From Microbacterium barkeri (lineage in GTDB: Bacteria > Actinomycetota > Actinomycetes > Actinomycetales > Microbacteriaceae), in contig NZ_BSEJ01000011.1 in NCBI RefSeq assembly GCF_027921765.1, forward strand, positions 1 through 64,000: a stretch of 64,000 bases of DNA, given 5' to 3'. Positions 8,495 to 16,793 of the stretch are shown piece by piece. The position numbers and the translations under genes were made by a program. The notes under the pieces were generated by a model, which saw only the letters and a list, made by a program, of their open reading frames with translations, made no database searches and was not told the origin of the DNA. Within the stretch, counting starts at the first letter, position 1. Every line of letters begins with the position of its first letter.

Positions 8495-9616
8495 ATGACG
8501 ATGCGTGTGGGTGTGATCGGCGGCGGCCAGCTCGCGAGGATGATGATCGCTCCCGCGGTCGAGATGGGCATCGAGCTGAGCGTGCTCGCCGAGCAGGAGG
8601 GCATGTCGGCCGCACTCGCCCAGGCCGCCGTGGGCGACTACCGGGATGCCCAGACCGTGCTCGCGTTCGCGAAGGACGTGGACGTCATCACCTTCGACCA
8701 CGAGCACGTGCCGCAGGACGTCCTGCACGCGCTCGTCGACGCGGGCGTCGCGGTGCACCCGGGCCCCGACGCGCTGCGCTTCGCGCAGGACAAGCTCGTG
8801 ATGCGCCGCCGCCTGGCCGAGCTCGGCGCGCCGCAGCCCGACTGGGCCGCCGTCGCCGAGCCGTCCGAGCTGCAGGCCTTCCTCGACGACCACGGCGGGC
8901 GCGCGGTCGTGAAGACGCCGCGGGGCGGCTACGACGGCAAGGGCGTGAAGGTCGTCTCGCGCCCGGAGGACGTCGCCGACTGGTTCGCCGACTTCGACGG
9001 CGAGGCGCTGCTCGTGGAGGAGCTCGTCGACTTCCGCCGCGAGCTCGCGCAGCAGGTGGCGCGTCGCCCAAGCGGCGGGATGGTCGCCTACCCCGTCGTC
9101 GAGACCGTGCAGCGCGGCGGCGTGTGCGCCGAGGTGCTCGCGCCCGCCCCCGACGCGAGCGAGAAGCTCATGGAGGTCGCCGCGCGCCTCGGCAAGACGA
9201 TCGCCGAGGGGCTGCGCGTCACGGGCATGCTCGCGGTCGAGCTCTTCGAGACCGTCGACGACCGCATCCTCGTCAACGAGCTCGCGATGCGCCCGCACAA
9301 CAGCGGGCACTGGACGCAGGACGGCGCCGTGACGGGTCAGTTCGAGCAGCACCTGCGCGCCGTCCTCGACCTCCCGCTCGGCGCTCCCGACGTCGCCGCG
9401 GGCGCGGTCGTCATGGTGAACATCCTCGGCGGCCCGCAGGGCGAGCAGCTCACCGACCGCTTCGCCGCGGCCATGGCGGCGCATCCGCTCGCCAAGATCC
9501 ACACCTACGGCAAGGAGCCGCGCCCCGGTCGCAAGGTCGGGCACGTCAACGTCGCCGCCGATGAGCTCGACGACGCCGCGTACGAGGCGCGCGCGGCTGC
9601 CGCCTTCTTCGACTGA
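8495..9616 (+). CDS. purK: 5-(carboxyamino)imidazole ribonucleotide synthase PurK
   Basis: A 373-residue ATP-grasp enzyme that carboxylates AIR with ATP and bicarbonate to give N5-CAIR, the substrate of PurE (5269-5775). The N-terminus [13 protein letters not shown] is the PurK hallmark. ATP-grasp features follow: [23 protein letters not shown] and [16 protein letters not shown]. The start ATG 8495 lies six bases after CAAAAT, consistent with a leaderless message. An in-frame ATG at 8477 is upstream of that box and is rejected. purK and purE are on opposite strands about 2.7 kb apart, not in one operon. Confidence 0.96.
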   Translation: MTMRVGVIGGGQLARMMIAPAVEMGIELSVLAEQEGMSAALAQAAVGDYRDAQTVLAFAKDVDVITFDHEHVPQDVLHALVDAGVAVHPGPDALRFAQDKLVMRRRLAELGAPQPDWAAVAEPSELQAFLDDHGGRAVVKTPRGGYDGKGVKVVSRPEDVADWFADFDGEALLVEELVDFRRELAQQVARRPSGGMVAYPVVETVQRGGVCAEVLAPAPDASEKLMEVAARLGKTIAEGLRVTGMLAVELFETVDDRILVNELAMRPHNSGHWTQDGAVTGQFEQHLRAVLDLPLGAPDVAAGAVVMVNILGGPQGEQLTDRFAAAMAAHPLAKIHTYGKEPRPGRKVGHVNVAADELDDAAYEARAAAAFFD

Positions 9617-9722
9617 TCCGCGCGGGTCTCCGAGGGCGGTGTCGCCGCGCCACACAGCTTCACGACGGGCGTTGTGTGTGCCCTCCAAGTCGCGCGCGGC
9701 GGCCGCGACTAGGGTGGAACGC
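9617..9722 (+). promoter_or_regulatory. Promoter region of the acyl-CoA carboxylase beta gene
   Basis: A TAGGGT box at 9710-9715 lies seven bases before the GTG start at 9723, giving CTAGGGTGGAACGC then GTG. The accA promoter has almost the same arrangement (CTAGTCTGGAACGC then ATG, 16780-16796). No standard -35 is seen. A loose inverted repeat of CACACA/TGTGTG at about 9650-9680 may be incidental. Confidence 0.55.
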
Positions 9723-11309
9723 GTGACCGAACCCGACATGTCCACGACCCAGGGCAAGATCGCCGACCTGCGCGCCCGCTACGACGAGGCCGTCGTCCAG
9801 GCCGAGGCGAAGGCGCAGGAGAAGCAGCACGCCAAGAACAAGCTGACGGCGCGCGAGCGCATCGAGCTGCTCGTCGACCACGGCTCGTTCGTCGAGTTCG
9901 ACGAGTACGTGCGCCACCGCACGACCGCGTTCGGGATGGAGAGGTCGCGGCCGTACGGCGACTCGGTCGTGACCGGCGTCGGCACGATCCACGGCCGCAC
10001 GGTCGCCGTCTACGCGCAGGACTTCTCGACCTTCGGCGGCTCCCTCGGCGAGGTCGCGGGCGAGAAGATCATCAAGATCATGGAGTTCGCGCTGCGCGGC
10101 GGGATGCCCATCGTCGGCATCCTCGACTCGGGTGGCGCGCGCATCCAGGAGGGCGTCGTCGCCCTCGGCAAGTACGGGGAGATCTTCCGCCTGAACACCG
10201 CCGCGTCGGGCGTCATCCCGCAGATCTCGATCATCATGGGCCCCGCAGCGGGCGGTGCGGTGTACTCCCCCGCGCTCACGGACTTCGTCATCATGGTCGA
10301 CAAGACGAGCCAGATGTTCGTCACGGGCCCCGACGTCATCAAGACCGTGACCGGCGAGGACGTCGGCATGGAGGACCTCGGCGGCGCCTACACGCACAAC
10401 ACGCGCTCGGGCGTGGCCCACTACCTCGCCGAGGACGAGGACGACGCGCTCGACTACGCGCGCACCCTCCTCGGCTTCCTGCCGGACAACAACATGGCGG
10501 ATGCGCCGGCGTACGAGTCGGCGTTCGAGTTCGAGACCACCGACGCCGACCGGCAGCTGAACACCCTCATCCCCGACTCGCCGAACCAGCCGTACGACAT
10601 CCACGAGGTCATCTCGCGCACGGTCGACGACAGCGAGTTCCTCGAGGTGCAGCCGCTGTTCGCGCCGAACATCGTCATCGGCTTCGGCCGCGTCGAGGGT
10701 CGCACGGTCGGCATCATCGCGAACCAGCCCTCGCAGATGGCGGGCACGCTCAACATCGACGCGGGCGAGAAGGCGTCGCGCTTCGTGCGCTTCTGCGACG
10801 CGTTCTCCATCCCGATCGTCACCCTCGTCGACGTGCCCGGCTACCTGCCCGGCACGGATCAGGAGTGGACCGGCGTCATCCGCCGCGGCGCGAAGCTGCT
10901 CTACGCCTACGCCGAGGCCACCGTCCCGCTCGTCACGGTCATCCTGCGCAAGGCCTACGGCGGCGCCTACATCGTCATGGGCTCGAAGCAGCTCGGCGCC
11001 GACATCAACCTCGCCTGGCCGACCGCCGAGATCGCGGTCATGGGCGGCCAGGGCGCGGTGAACATCCTCTACCGCGGCGAGCTCAAGAAGGCCGAGGAGG
11101 CGGGCGAGGATGTCGCCGCCGTCCGCACGCGCCTCGCGAACGAGTACACGTACAACGTCGCGAGCCCGTTCCTCGCGGCCGAGCGCGGCGAGCTCGACGG
11201 CATCATCGAGCCGGCCGCGACGCGCGTGGCGATCGCGAAGGCTCTGCGCTCGCTCCGCGGCAAGCGCGCGGAGCTGCCGCCCAAGAAGCACGGGAACATC
11301 CCGCTCTAG
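9723..11309 (+). CDS. accD5: Acyl-CoA carboxylase, carboxyltransferase (beta) subunit
   Basis: A 528-residue carboxyltransferase that moves the carboxyl group from carboxybiotin to acetyl-CoA or propionyl-CoA, giving malonyl- or methylmalonyl-CoA. Visible landmarks are [17 protein letters not shown], the first oxyanion loop [21 protein letters not shown], and in the second half [13 protein letters not shown] and [13 protein letters not shown]. It is the length of AccD5/PccB proteins. The epsilon subunit follows 13 bases later and the BC-BCCP partner is at 16794-18563. GTG 9723 is preferred over ATG 9738 because of the TAGGGT box seven bases upstream. Substrate (C2 or C3) cannot be fixed from sequence. 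Confidence 0.93.
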   Translation: MTEPDMSTTQGKIADLRARYDEAVVQAEAKAQEKQHAKNKLTARERIELLVDHGSFVEFDEYVRHRTTAFGMERSRPYGDSVVTGVGTIHGRTVAVYAQDFSTFGGSLGEVAGEKIIKIMEFALRGGMPIVGILDSGGARIQEGVVALGKYGEIFRLNTAASGVIPQISIIMGPAAGGAVYSPALTDFVIMVDKTSQMFVTGPDVIKTVTGEDVGMEDLGGAYTHNTRSGVAHYLAEDEDDALDYARTLLGFLPDNNMADAPAYESAFEFETTDADRQLNTLIPDSPNQPYDIHEVISRTVDDSEFLEVQPLFAPNIVIGFGRVEGRTVGIIANQPSQMAGTLNIDAGEKASRFVRFCDAFSIPIVTLVDVPGYLPGTDQEWTGVIRRGAKLLYAYAEATVPLVTVILRKAYGGAYIVMGSKQLGADINLAWPTAEIAVMGGQGAVNILYRGELKKAEEAGEDVAAVRTRLANEYTYNVASPFLAAERGELDGIIEPAATRVAIAKALRSLRGKRAELPPKKHGNIPL

Positions 11310-11322
11310 CGGGAGACGGCGC

Positions 11323-11538
11323 ATGTCCGAGCAGAACGACATCCCCCGCGTCGACGTCGTGCGCGGGAACCCGACCGACGAGGAGCTCGCGGCCATCGTC
11401 GCGGTCGTGTCCGAGGCCTACACGCAGGAGGCGGCATCGGCCGTCGTCGACGACACGCCGTCGTTCGACGCGTGGACGAGGTCGCGTCGTCTCCGCCGTC
11501 CGCTCGCACGCGGCGGCTGGGGCCGCTTCGGCGGCTGA
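11323..11538 (+). CDS. accE5: Acyl-CoA carboxylase epsilon subunit
   Basis: A 71-residue protein matching the small actinobacterial epsilon subunit that binds the carboxyltransferase core and stimulates the complex. It has the acidic NPTDEELAAIVAVV motif and ends in the basic W..RSRRLRRPL...GGWGRFGG pattern shared by AccE proteins. It starts 13 bases after the beta-subunit stop, with GGGAG upstream of the ATG, and is surely in the same operon. Small size and low-complexity ends make it easy to miss in automated annotation. Confidence 0.9.
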   Translation: MSEQNDIPRVDVVRGNPTDEELAAIVAVVSEAYTQEAASAVVDDTPSFDAWTRSRRLRRPLARGGWGRFGG

Positions 11539-11597
11539 GACCGCTCGGGGGGCCGGTTCTTGTCCCCCGAAATACCTACAGACACGGGCTTGCGGGT

Positions 11598-11618
11598 TTT
11601 CCATACTGGATATGGAAA
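11598..11618. promoter_or_regulatory. 21-bp palindrome, candidate operator upstream of a possible small RNA
   Basis: TTTCCATA (11598-11605), a 5-bp spacer (CTGGA) and TATGGAAA (11611-11618) form a perfect 8+8 inverted repeat, unusually AT-rich for this DNA. TTGCGG at 11590-11595 could be a -35, but no -10 at ideal spacing is clear. The dyad has the size of a dimeric repressor site. The regulator is unknown. Confidence 0.45.
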
Positions 11619-11745
11619 CGCTTGTGCGTTGGCCGCCCCATCCGCTCCAGGGTAAGCAGATGGCGAGTCGGCACACCGCGGACGGTTTTCGGGTAACCGT
11701 CCGCACGGCCGGGGGTGAAGGATCACCCCCGGCCCTTTCCTTTTT
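11612..11745 (+). ncRNA. Candidate small RNA or structured 3' UTR downstream of accE
   Basis: Three hairpins follow one another in the 213-base gap: AACGC/GCGTT (11617-11630, 4-nt loop), a 10-bp stem (11678-11687 with 11695-11704, 7-nt loop) and the terminator at 11707-11745. Together with the palindrome just upstream this could be an independent RNA of about 130 nt. Alternatively it is the long 3' end of the accD-accE message. A reading frame beginning METLVRWPP runs through the hairpins and does not look like protein. The 5' end is not defined by sequence. Confidence 0.35.
11707..11745 (+). terminator. Rho-independent terminator (plus strand)
   Basis: A perfect 12-bp GC-rich stem (11707-11718 paired with 11723-11734, loop AGGA) is followed by CTTTCCTTTTT (735-745 of the 11 kb block). 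The T-rich tail is on the plus strand, so it ends the accD-accE message or the candidate RNA. The kinase cluster converges from the other side with its last stop at 11752. Confidence 0.9.
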
Positions 11746-11751
11746 CCCGTC

Positions 11752-12768
11752 TCAGGAGGCCGCGGGCCGACGGATCTCGTGCCACAGCGCGACCGCGTCC
11801 TCGTCGGAGTGACCGCCCGCGGCCGCACGCCCCACGATCGTCACGGCGATGTCCGGATGCGGCGCGGTGCGGATGATGATGCGGCCGGCATCCGCGGAGG
11901 CGAGCGTCTGCGCGAGCTCGGCGCGGATGGCCGACAGCGCGTCGTCGCCGAGGTCGTCGAGTCCGCCCTCGTCGAGGACCGTGACGGCGGCGCCGCCCTC
12001 GCGGAGCGTCGCGATGACGCGCCGGACGTCGTCGTCGAGGAGCCGGGCCCCGCGCAGCTCGTCGCGCAGCGCGCCCTCCGCGAGCCAGGCGGCAGCGCGC
12101 TGCTCGTCGGTGAGGGCGCCTCCCGACGCGATCACCTGGGTGAGCACGGGCGCCGCGACCTGCAGGGCGTACTGCACGCGCTCGCGCCGCTCGCGGCGGC
12201 GCACGAGCTGCGCGGACTGCCATGCCGCCGACGCCTGCTGCAGGCTCGCGAGCTTCACGGTGTCGGAGTAGGCGCGGTCGGTCGAGATCTGCATGAGCTG
12301 GCCGACCCCGACCCAGAGGAACGACCCGACGAGGCCGAAGGCGAGCGCGTTCCCGATGCCCATGAGGATGGAGCTGCTCACGCCGAGGAGCGCGATCCCC
12401 GTCCACGCCGAGATCGGGCGGCGGCGCACCATGACGATCGTCATGAGAGCGCCCGCTCCCCCGACGTACCAGGTGACGTGCGGCGCCATCCGCGCGCTCT
12501 CGTCCGCGCAGGCCGTCACGACCCACGGCATCGCGGCCGACACGGCGAGAGCGCACGCGGTCGCCCAGACGGGCAGGCGCGCGACGTCGCGGCGCGCGGA
12601 GTCGACCGAGCGCACGGCCAGCACGAGGATGGTCGCACCGAGGTAGAGCACGACGCCCGCGATGAGGAATCCCGGCCGGTCGACCGGCTGCGTCGGGAAG
12701 ACGCCGCGCGCGGCGAGGTACCCCGAGAACGCCGCGGCGAGGATCGTGAGGACCTTGCGGACCTTCAC
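11752..12768 (-). CDS. Membrane protein with degenerate histidine-kinase-like cytoplasmic region
   Basis: A 338-residue protein translated together with the true kinase (GTGA overlap at 12765-12768). The first 170 residues hold about five hydrophobic segments. The rest resembles the dimerisation and first half of an NarX/DegS-type kinase: RRERRERVQYALQVAAPVL sits where the H-box is expected but has no histidine. AELAQTLASADAGRIIIRT resembles an N-box without its asparagine, and no G-boxes follow. I infer a catalytically dead partner of the kinase. No named family is recognised, and the homology is by pattern only. Confidence 0.6.
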   Translation of the reverse strand: MKVRKVLTILAAAFSGYLAARGVFPTQPVDRPGFLIAGVVLYLGATILVLAVRSVDSARRDVARLPVWATACALAVSAAMPWVVTACADESARMAPHVTWYVGGAGALMTIVMVRRRPISAWTGIALLGVSSSILMGIGNALAFGLVGSFLWVGVGQLMQISTDRAYSDTVKLASLQQASAAWQSAQLVRRRERRERVQYALQVAAPVLTQVIASGGALTDEQRAAAWLAEGALRDELRGARLLDDDVRRVIATLREGGAAVTVLDEGGLDDLGDDALSAIRAELAQTLASADAGRIIIRTAPHPDIAVTIVGRAAAGGHSDEDAVALWHEIRRPAAS

Positions 12769-14063
12769 GGGGTTTCCTCCGCCTCGCGCCGGTAGAGGCT
12801 GTCGTCGTCGCCTGCCGGCCAGGTGATCGTCACGACCGTGCCGCGCTCGTCGGATTCGATGGCCGCTCCGCCGCCGACCGCCGCCACGCGCGCGAAGATC
12901 GACGCCCGGATGCCGAGGCGGTCGGCGGGGATCGACGCGAGATCGATGCCGCGGCCCGCATCCGACACGACGATCCGGATGCGCCCGTGCCGCGCGGTGA
13001 GGCGCACGGCGAGGCCGCGGCCATCCGCGTGCTGGATGGAGTTCGCGACGGCCTGCGTGGCCGCGAGGACGAGCGCGCGCGCGACGCGGCCGGGGATGCC
13101 CGGCATGGGCAGCTCGTCGCCCGCCACGGCGAGCACGACGCCGAGCCCTCGCGCCTGCGCCTGGAGCTCCGAGGCGATCCAGGCGGAGGTCACGGGGGCG
13201 TCGCTACCCTCTGGCTCGTCGGACTCGGCGTTCGCGAGGCGCGTGAGCGCCTCGCGCGCCATCGACACGGCGAGCTGGCGCTCGCGATCCGACTGCGCGC
13301 GGCCCGCGGCGATGAGGGCGGCGAGCACGCTGTCGTGCATGAGGGCCGCGACCTCGACGCGCTCCTGCTCAGCGGCCTCGGCCGAGGCGGCGCGGGAGTA
13401 CTGGTCGATCGCGGCGGCGCGCGCGGCGTCGACGCCCGCGGCGAGACTGCGGAACATCCAGATGAGCGCGACCGCGGTTCCCCCGACGATGAACGAGAGG
13501 GAGACGTCGTAGACCGACGTCAGCCAGTGCTCGGCCGAGAACTCGCCGCGCGAGAGCCGGACGATCGCGAACAGCAGCGGGACGACGACGACCCACACGA
13601 GCTGCCAGGCCACGGGGAAGACGAGGGCGGCCGCCGCCGGCGCGACATTGAGGAGGAAGAAGACCCAGGGGCCTCCCGCTGGCTCGTACCGCGGCTCGGG
13701 GAGCGCCCAGAACAGCAGCAGCGAGAGCGGGAAGAGGAAGGCGAACACCGTGGCCGCGGGGCGCGCCCACCGGCCCGCGAGACACGCGGCGATCATCGCC
13801 GCGAGCGACGCGAACACGGTGGCCGTGAGCAGCGTGCGCGGGAGCGGGTCGAGGTCGGACCCCATGGCGGTCAGGAACGACTGGACGCCGAGGAGGGCCG
13901 ACGCGAGGGCCACGGCGATCTGCAGGACCCGCTCGATGCGTGCGGAGGTGAAGCCGCGCTCGATCTCGACGGCGGTCGCCGTGCGGCGCGGCAGCACGTG
14001 CGTCCAGGCCTCGGCGATCGCCTCCTGTCCCGAGGGGATCCCGCGCGTGCCGCCCGCGGACAT
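12765..14063 (-). CDS. Sensor histidine kinase (NarX/DegS-like)
   Basis: A 432-residue membrane kinase. About six hydrophobic segments lie in residues 45-215. Then comes a HisKA_3-like region with the phospho-accepting histidine in ALMHDSVLAAL, an N-box in QAVANSIQHA, and the ATP lid in SDAGRGIDL followed by GIRASIFARV. It has no extracellular or PAS domain of note, so the signal may be sensed in the membrane. Its ATG (14063) overlaps the response regulator stop by one base, and its stop overlaps the start of the degenerate partner. The three form one overlapping transcription unit led by the regulator. Confidence 0.88.
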   Translation of the reverse strand: MSAGGTRGIPSGQEAIAEAWTHVLPRRTATAVEIERGFTSARIERVLQIAVALASALLGVQSFLTAMGSDLDPLPRTLLTATVFASLAAMIAACLAGRWARPAATVFAFLFPLSLLLFWALPEPRYEPAGGPWVFFLLNVAPAAAALVFPVAWQLVWVVVVPLLFAIVRLSRGEFSAEHWLTSVYDVSLSFIVGGTAVALIWMFRSLAAGVDAARAAAIDQYSRAASAEAAEQERVEVAALMHDSVLAALIAAGRAQSDRERQLAVSMAREALTRLANAESDEPEGSDAPVTSAWIASELQAQARGLGVVLAVAGDELPMPGIPGRVARALVLAATQAVANSIQHADGRGLAVRLTARHGRIRIVVSDAGRGIDLASIPADRLGIRASIFARVAAVGGGAAIESDERGTVVTITWPAGDDDSLYRREAEETP

Positions 14064-14710
14064 CACCCCTCCGCGGGCGCTTCGACGATGCCGTCCTCGA
14101 TCGCCCGCCGCAGCAGATCCACCTTCGTCGGGGCGGGGCGCCCGACCTCGGTGTACTTCACGCGGATGCGCGTGATGTTCTCCTTGGCCGTCGAGTACGC
14201 GATGCCGAGGCGGTCGGCGACGGCCTTGAGCGGGAGCCCAGCCGCGTACAGCCGGAGCACCTCGCGCTCGCGCGTGGCGAGCTGCGCGTCGGCGAACTCG
14301 CGGTCGCCCTCGACGGCGCTGGCCCACTCGACGTTGTTGAGGGGCTCGCCGCCCGCGGTCGTGTGGACGGCGCTCAGCACGTCCTCGAGGGGCGACGACT
14401 TGCTCACGACGCCGGCCGCGCCGGCCGCGAGCGCCTCGCGGACCGCCGCAGGACGATCGGCGACGGAGTGGATGATCACGGAGGACTCGCCCGCGAGCCG
14501 CAGGACGTTCTCGGTGACGGTCGCGCCGTCGCCGAGGGTGAGGTCCAGCAGCACGACGTCGACGGGCGGCGCCTTCGTCTCGGCCCGCCACGCGAGATAC
14601 GCCGAGACCGAGACGCCGCTGTAGACGACCTCCTGGCCGTCGCGCTGCAGCGCCGCCTCGAGCCCGAGACGAACCGACTCGTGATCGTCGATCAGGGCCA
14701 CGCGTGTCAT
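14063..14710 (-). CDS. LuxR-type (NarL/FixJ) response regulator
   Basis: A 215-residue regulator with an N-terminal receiver (acidic pair D8-D9, phosphorylation site D56 in VVLLDL, lysine in VVSKSSP) and a C-terminal LuxR helix-turn-helix (ATREREVLRLYAAGLPLKAVADRLGIAYSTAKENI in segments). It is first in its transcription unit: TAGGCT lies seven bases before the ATG, suggesting a leaderless mRNA. It should be phosphorylated by the kinase at 12765-14063. Target genes are unknown. No repeat suggesting an autoregulatory site is evident in the short gap to the methyltransferase gene. Confidence 0.92.
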   Translation of the reverse strand: MTRVALIDDHESVRLGLEAALQRDGQEVVYSGVSVSAYLAWRAETKAPPVDVVLLDLTLGDGATVTENVLRLAGESSVIIHSVADRPAAVREALAAGAAGVVSKSSPLEDVLSAVHTTAGGEPLNNVEWASAVEGDREFADAQLATREREVLRLYAAGLPLKAVADRLGIAYSTAKENITRIRVKYTEVGRPAPTKVDLLRRAIEDGIVEAPAEG

Positions 14711-14741
14711 GGCGAGAAGCCTATCGCCAGGCGACGCTGGC

Positions 14742-16013
14742 TCACGCGCGGCGCAGGACCGCGAGCGCCTCCACGTGGTGCGAGTTCGGGAAGAGATCGA
14801 ACGCCTCCAGGCGCTCGGGCGCGTAGCCGTGGGCGCGGAACAGCCCCACGTCGCGCGCGAGCGCGACCGGGTCGCAGGCGACGTAGACGACGGCGGACGG
14901 CTCGAGCGCGGCGACCGCGTCGACGACCTCGCGGCCCGCCCCCGCACGCGGAGGGTCGAGCAGGGTCACGCCCCGCCGCAGCGCGTCGCGGTCTGCGGGC
15001 TCCGCGTCCGCGGCGAGCGCGCCGAGCCAGCGCTCGACGCGTGCGGTCACAGCCTCGGCACGCGGATGGCGCTCGAGGTTCTCGCGCGCGTGCGCGGTCG
15101 CGCGGGGCGCGGACTCGACGGACGTGAGACGGGCGTCGCCGTCCGCGGCGGACGCGAGCGCATCGGCGAAGAGCCCCACCCCGCCGTAGAGGTCGAGGTG
15201 CCATGCGTCGGCGTCGAGGCCGTGCGGCGCGATGTCGTCGAGGGCACGGGCGACCGCCGCGTGCAGCGTCCGCGCCGCGAGGCGGTGCACCTGCCAGAAT
15301 CCGCCCGCATCGACCTGGAAGCCGCGGTCGCCGACGCGCTCGACCACGACCTCGGGGGCGGGGGCCGGCTGCGCGCCCCGCGTGCGCCGGCGATCCGGGC
15401 GGCGGATGACCCGGACGCGCCCGTCGGCCGGCCGGACGAGGTCGACCCGGCCGGGCTTCTCGCGCTGGAGCGCGAGGGCGGCGCTCTCGATCTCCGCGAC
15501 GGCGAGCGGGTGGTGCGCCACCTCGATGACGCGATGGCTGCGCGAGGCGAACGGGCCGATCCGGCCATCCGCGTCGACATGGAGCCCGACGCGCGTGCGC
15601 CAGCCCGTGCCATCCGCCGACTCGGTCTCGTCGCCGTCCGCGGCGGGCGCGACGACCACGTCGACCTTCTCGTCCGCGAAGCGCGCGAACGCGTCGCGGA
15701 GGACATGCGCCTTGAGCTCACGCTGGTGCGCGAGCGCGATGTGACCGAGGTCGGCGCCGCCGACCCGGTCGGCGGGGTCGCGGGCGATGTCGGCCTCGGC
15801 CCAGATGTGCGGCTGGCGATGCTCCGACGCGTCGAGCACCTCGAGCGCCTCGGCTCGCGCGAAGCTCTTCTTGACCTCCGCGACCCGCGCGCGGACGCGC
15901 TCCCCGGGGACGGCGTCGGGCACGAAGACGACCCTGCCCTCGTGCCGCGCCACGAAGACGCCTCCGTGCGCGATGTCCGTGACCTCGAGGTCGACGACGT
16001 CTCCCGTCTGCAT
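14742..16013 (-). CDS. TrmA/RumA-family RNA (uracil-5-)-methyltransferase
   Basis: A 423-residue class I SAM-dependent RNA methyltransferase. The first 60 residues form a TRAM RNA-binding domain (GDVVDLEVTDIAHGG...FVPDAVPGERV). The catalytic domain has LDLYGGVGLF as the SAM loop, LLDPPRAG, and the nucleophile in VYVACDPVALARD. This last motif is the family's SCNP-x-TLARD with a variant ACDP. No cysteines for the 4Fe-4S cluster of E. coli RlmD/RumA are visible, so this is a cluster-free form, as in many actinobacterial homologues. The target is probably a uridine in tRNA or rRNA. It is divergent from maf with a 48-base gap. Confidence 0.87.
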   Translation of the reverse strand: MQTGDVVDLEVTDIAHGGVFVARHEGRVVFVPDAVPGERVRARVAEVKKSFARAEALEVLDASEHRQPHIWAEADIARDPADRVGGADLGHIALAHQRELKAHVLRDAFARFADEKVDVVVAPAADGDETESADGTGWRTRVGLHVDADGRIGPFASRSHRVIEVAHHPLAVAEIESAALALQREKPGRVDLVRPADGRVRVIRRPDRRRTRGAQPAPAPEVVVERVGDRGFQVDAGGFWQVHRLAARTLHAAVARALDDIAPHGLDADAWHLDLYGGVGLFADALASAADGDARLTSVESAPRATAHARENLERHPRAEAVTARVERWLGALAADAEPADRDALRRGVTLLDPPRAGAGREVVDAVAALEPSAVVYVACDPVALARDVGLFRAHGYAPERLEAFDLFPNSHHVEALAVLRRA

Positions 16014-16061
16014 GCTCCCATCGTCGCACCTCGCCCCTGGCGGATCGCCTAGCGTGGAGCC

Positions 16062-16715
16062 ATGCAGGTCTGCCTCGCCTCGACGTCTCCCGCGCGCCTC
16101 ATGCTCCTGAACCAGGCCGGCATCGAGCCGCTCGCGATCGCCCCCGCCGTCGACGAGGAGGCGGCGATCGCCGAGCTCGAGGAGCGCGAGGGCCGGGTGC
16201 TGCCGCCCGACGAGCACGTCCTCGTCCTCGCACGCCGCAAGGCGGCGGATGTCGCCGCGCGCGTCCTGCAGGTCCACCCCGGCTTCGACGGCGTCGTGAT
16301 CGGCGGGGACTCCATGTTCGAGCTCGACGGGGAGATCTACGGCAAGCCCTATACGCCCGAGGCGGCGACGGCGCGCTGGCAGGGCATGCGCGGCCGCACC
16401 GGCGTCCTGCACTCGGGCCACGCGGTCATCCGCGTCCGCGCGGAGACCGAGCCGGTCGAGGCGCACGCGACCGCGCGGGCCTCGGTGTCGTTCGCCGCGG
16501 ACGTGAGCGACGACGAGATCGCCGCGTACGTCGCGACCGGCGAGCCTCTCCTCGTGGCCGGCGCGTTCACGGTCGACAGCCTGGGCGGTGCGTTCATCGA
16601 GCGTGTGGAGGGCGACCCGTCGACCGTCGTCGGCATGTCGCTCTCGACCGTCCGCCGTCTCGTCCGAGAGCTCGGCGTCGAGTGGACGTCGCTCTGGAAC
16701 CGCCTGCCGTCGTAG
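16062..16715 (+). CDS. maf: Maf-like nucleoside triphosphate pyrophosphatase
   Basis: A 217-residue Maf protein that hydrolyses non-canonical or pyrimidine NTPs to NMPs and pyrophosphate as a house-cleaning enzyme. The N-terminus LASTSPARLMLLNQAGI carries the phosphate-binding SxxR motif. GGDSMFELDGEIYGKP has the catalytic aspartate and GKP loop, and TVDSLGGAFIERVEGDPSTVVG is the C-terminal signature. TAGCGT (16050-16055) is six bases before the ATG, so the message is probably leaderless. maf sits between the carboxylase genes accD/accE and accA, as it does, from memory, in mycobacteria. Confidence 0.93.
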   Translation: MQVCLASTSPARLMLLNQAGIEPLAIAPAVDEEAAIAELEEREGRVLPPDEHVLVLARRKAADVAARVLQVHPGFDGVVIGGDSMFELDGEIYGKPYTPEAATARWQGMRGRTGVLHSGHAVIRVRAETEPVEAHATARASVSFAADVSDDEIAAYVATGEPLLVAGAFTVDSLGGAFIERVEGDPSTVVGMSLSTVRRLVRELGVEWTSLWNRLPS

Positions 16716-16740
16716 GGAACGGCACACCTTTCGGCGCGCA

Positions 16741-16793
16741 CTTTGTGAGGGTCACTCAAAAGGCGGCGTCCGACCGTGACTAGTCTGGAACGC
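16741..16793 (+). promoter_or_regulatory. accA promoter with candidate operator
   Basis: TAGTCT at 16781-16786 is seven bases before ATG 16794, giving a leaderless-type promoter nearly identical to that of accD5 (9710-9725). Upstream, GTGAGGGTCAC (16745-16755) is a perfect 11-bp palindrome within the wider TTTG...CAAA frame (16742-16760). Its position, just upstream of the expected -35, could suit a fatty-acid-sensing regulator. No such binding site is known to me with this exact sequence. Confidence 0.5.

Noticed and set aside
11612-11812. Small protein beginning METLVRWPP after accE
   Set aside because: The frame crosses two perfect hairpins and a terminator, runs into the antisense of the next gene and has no family resemblance.
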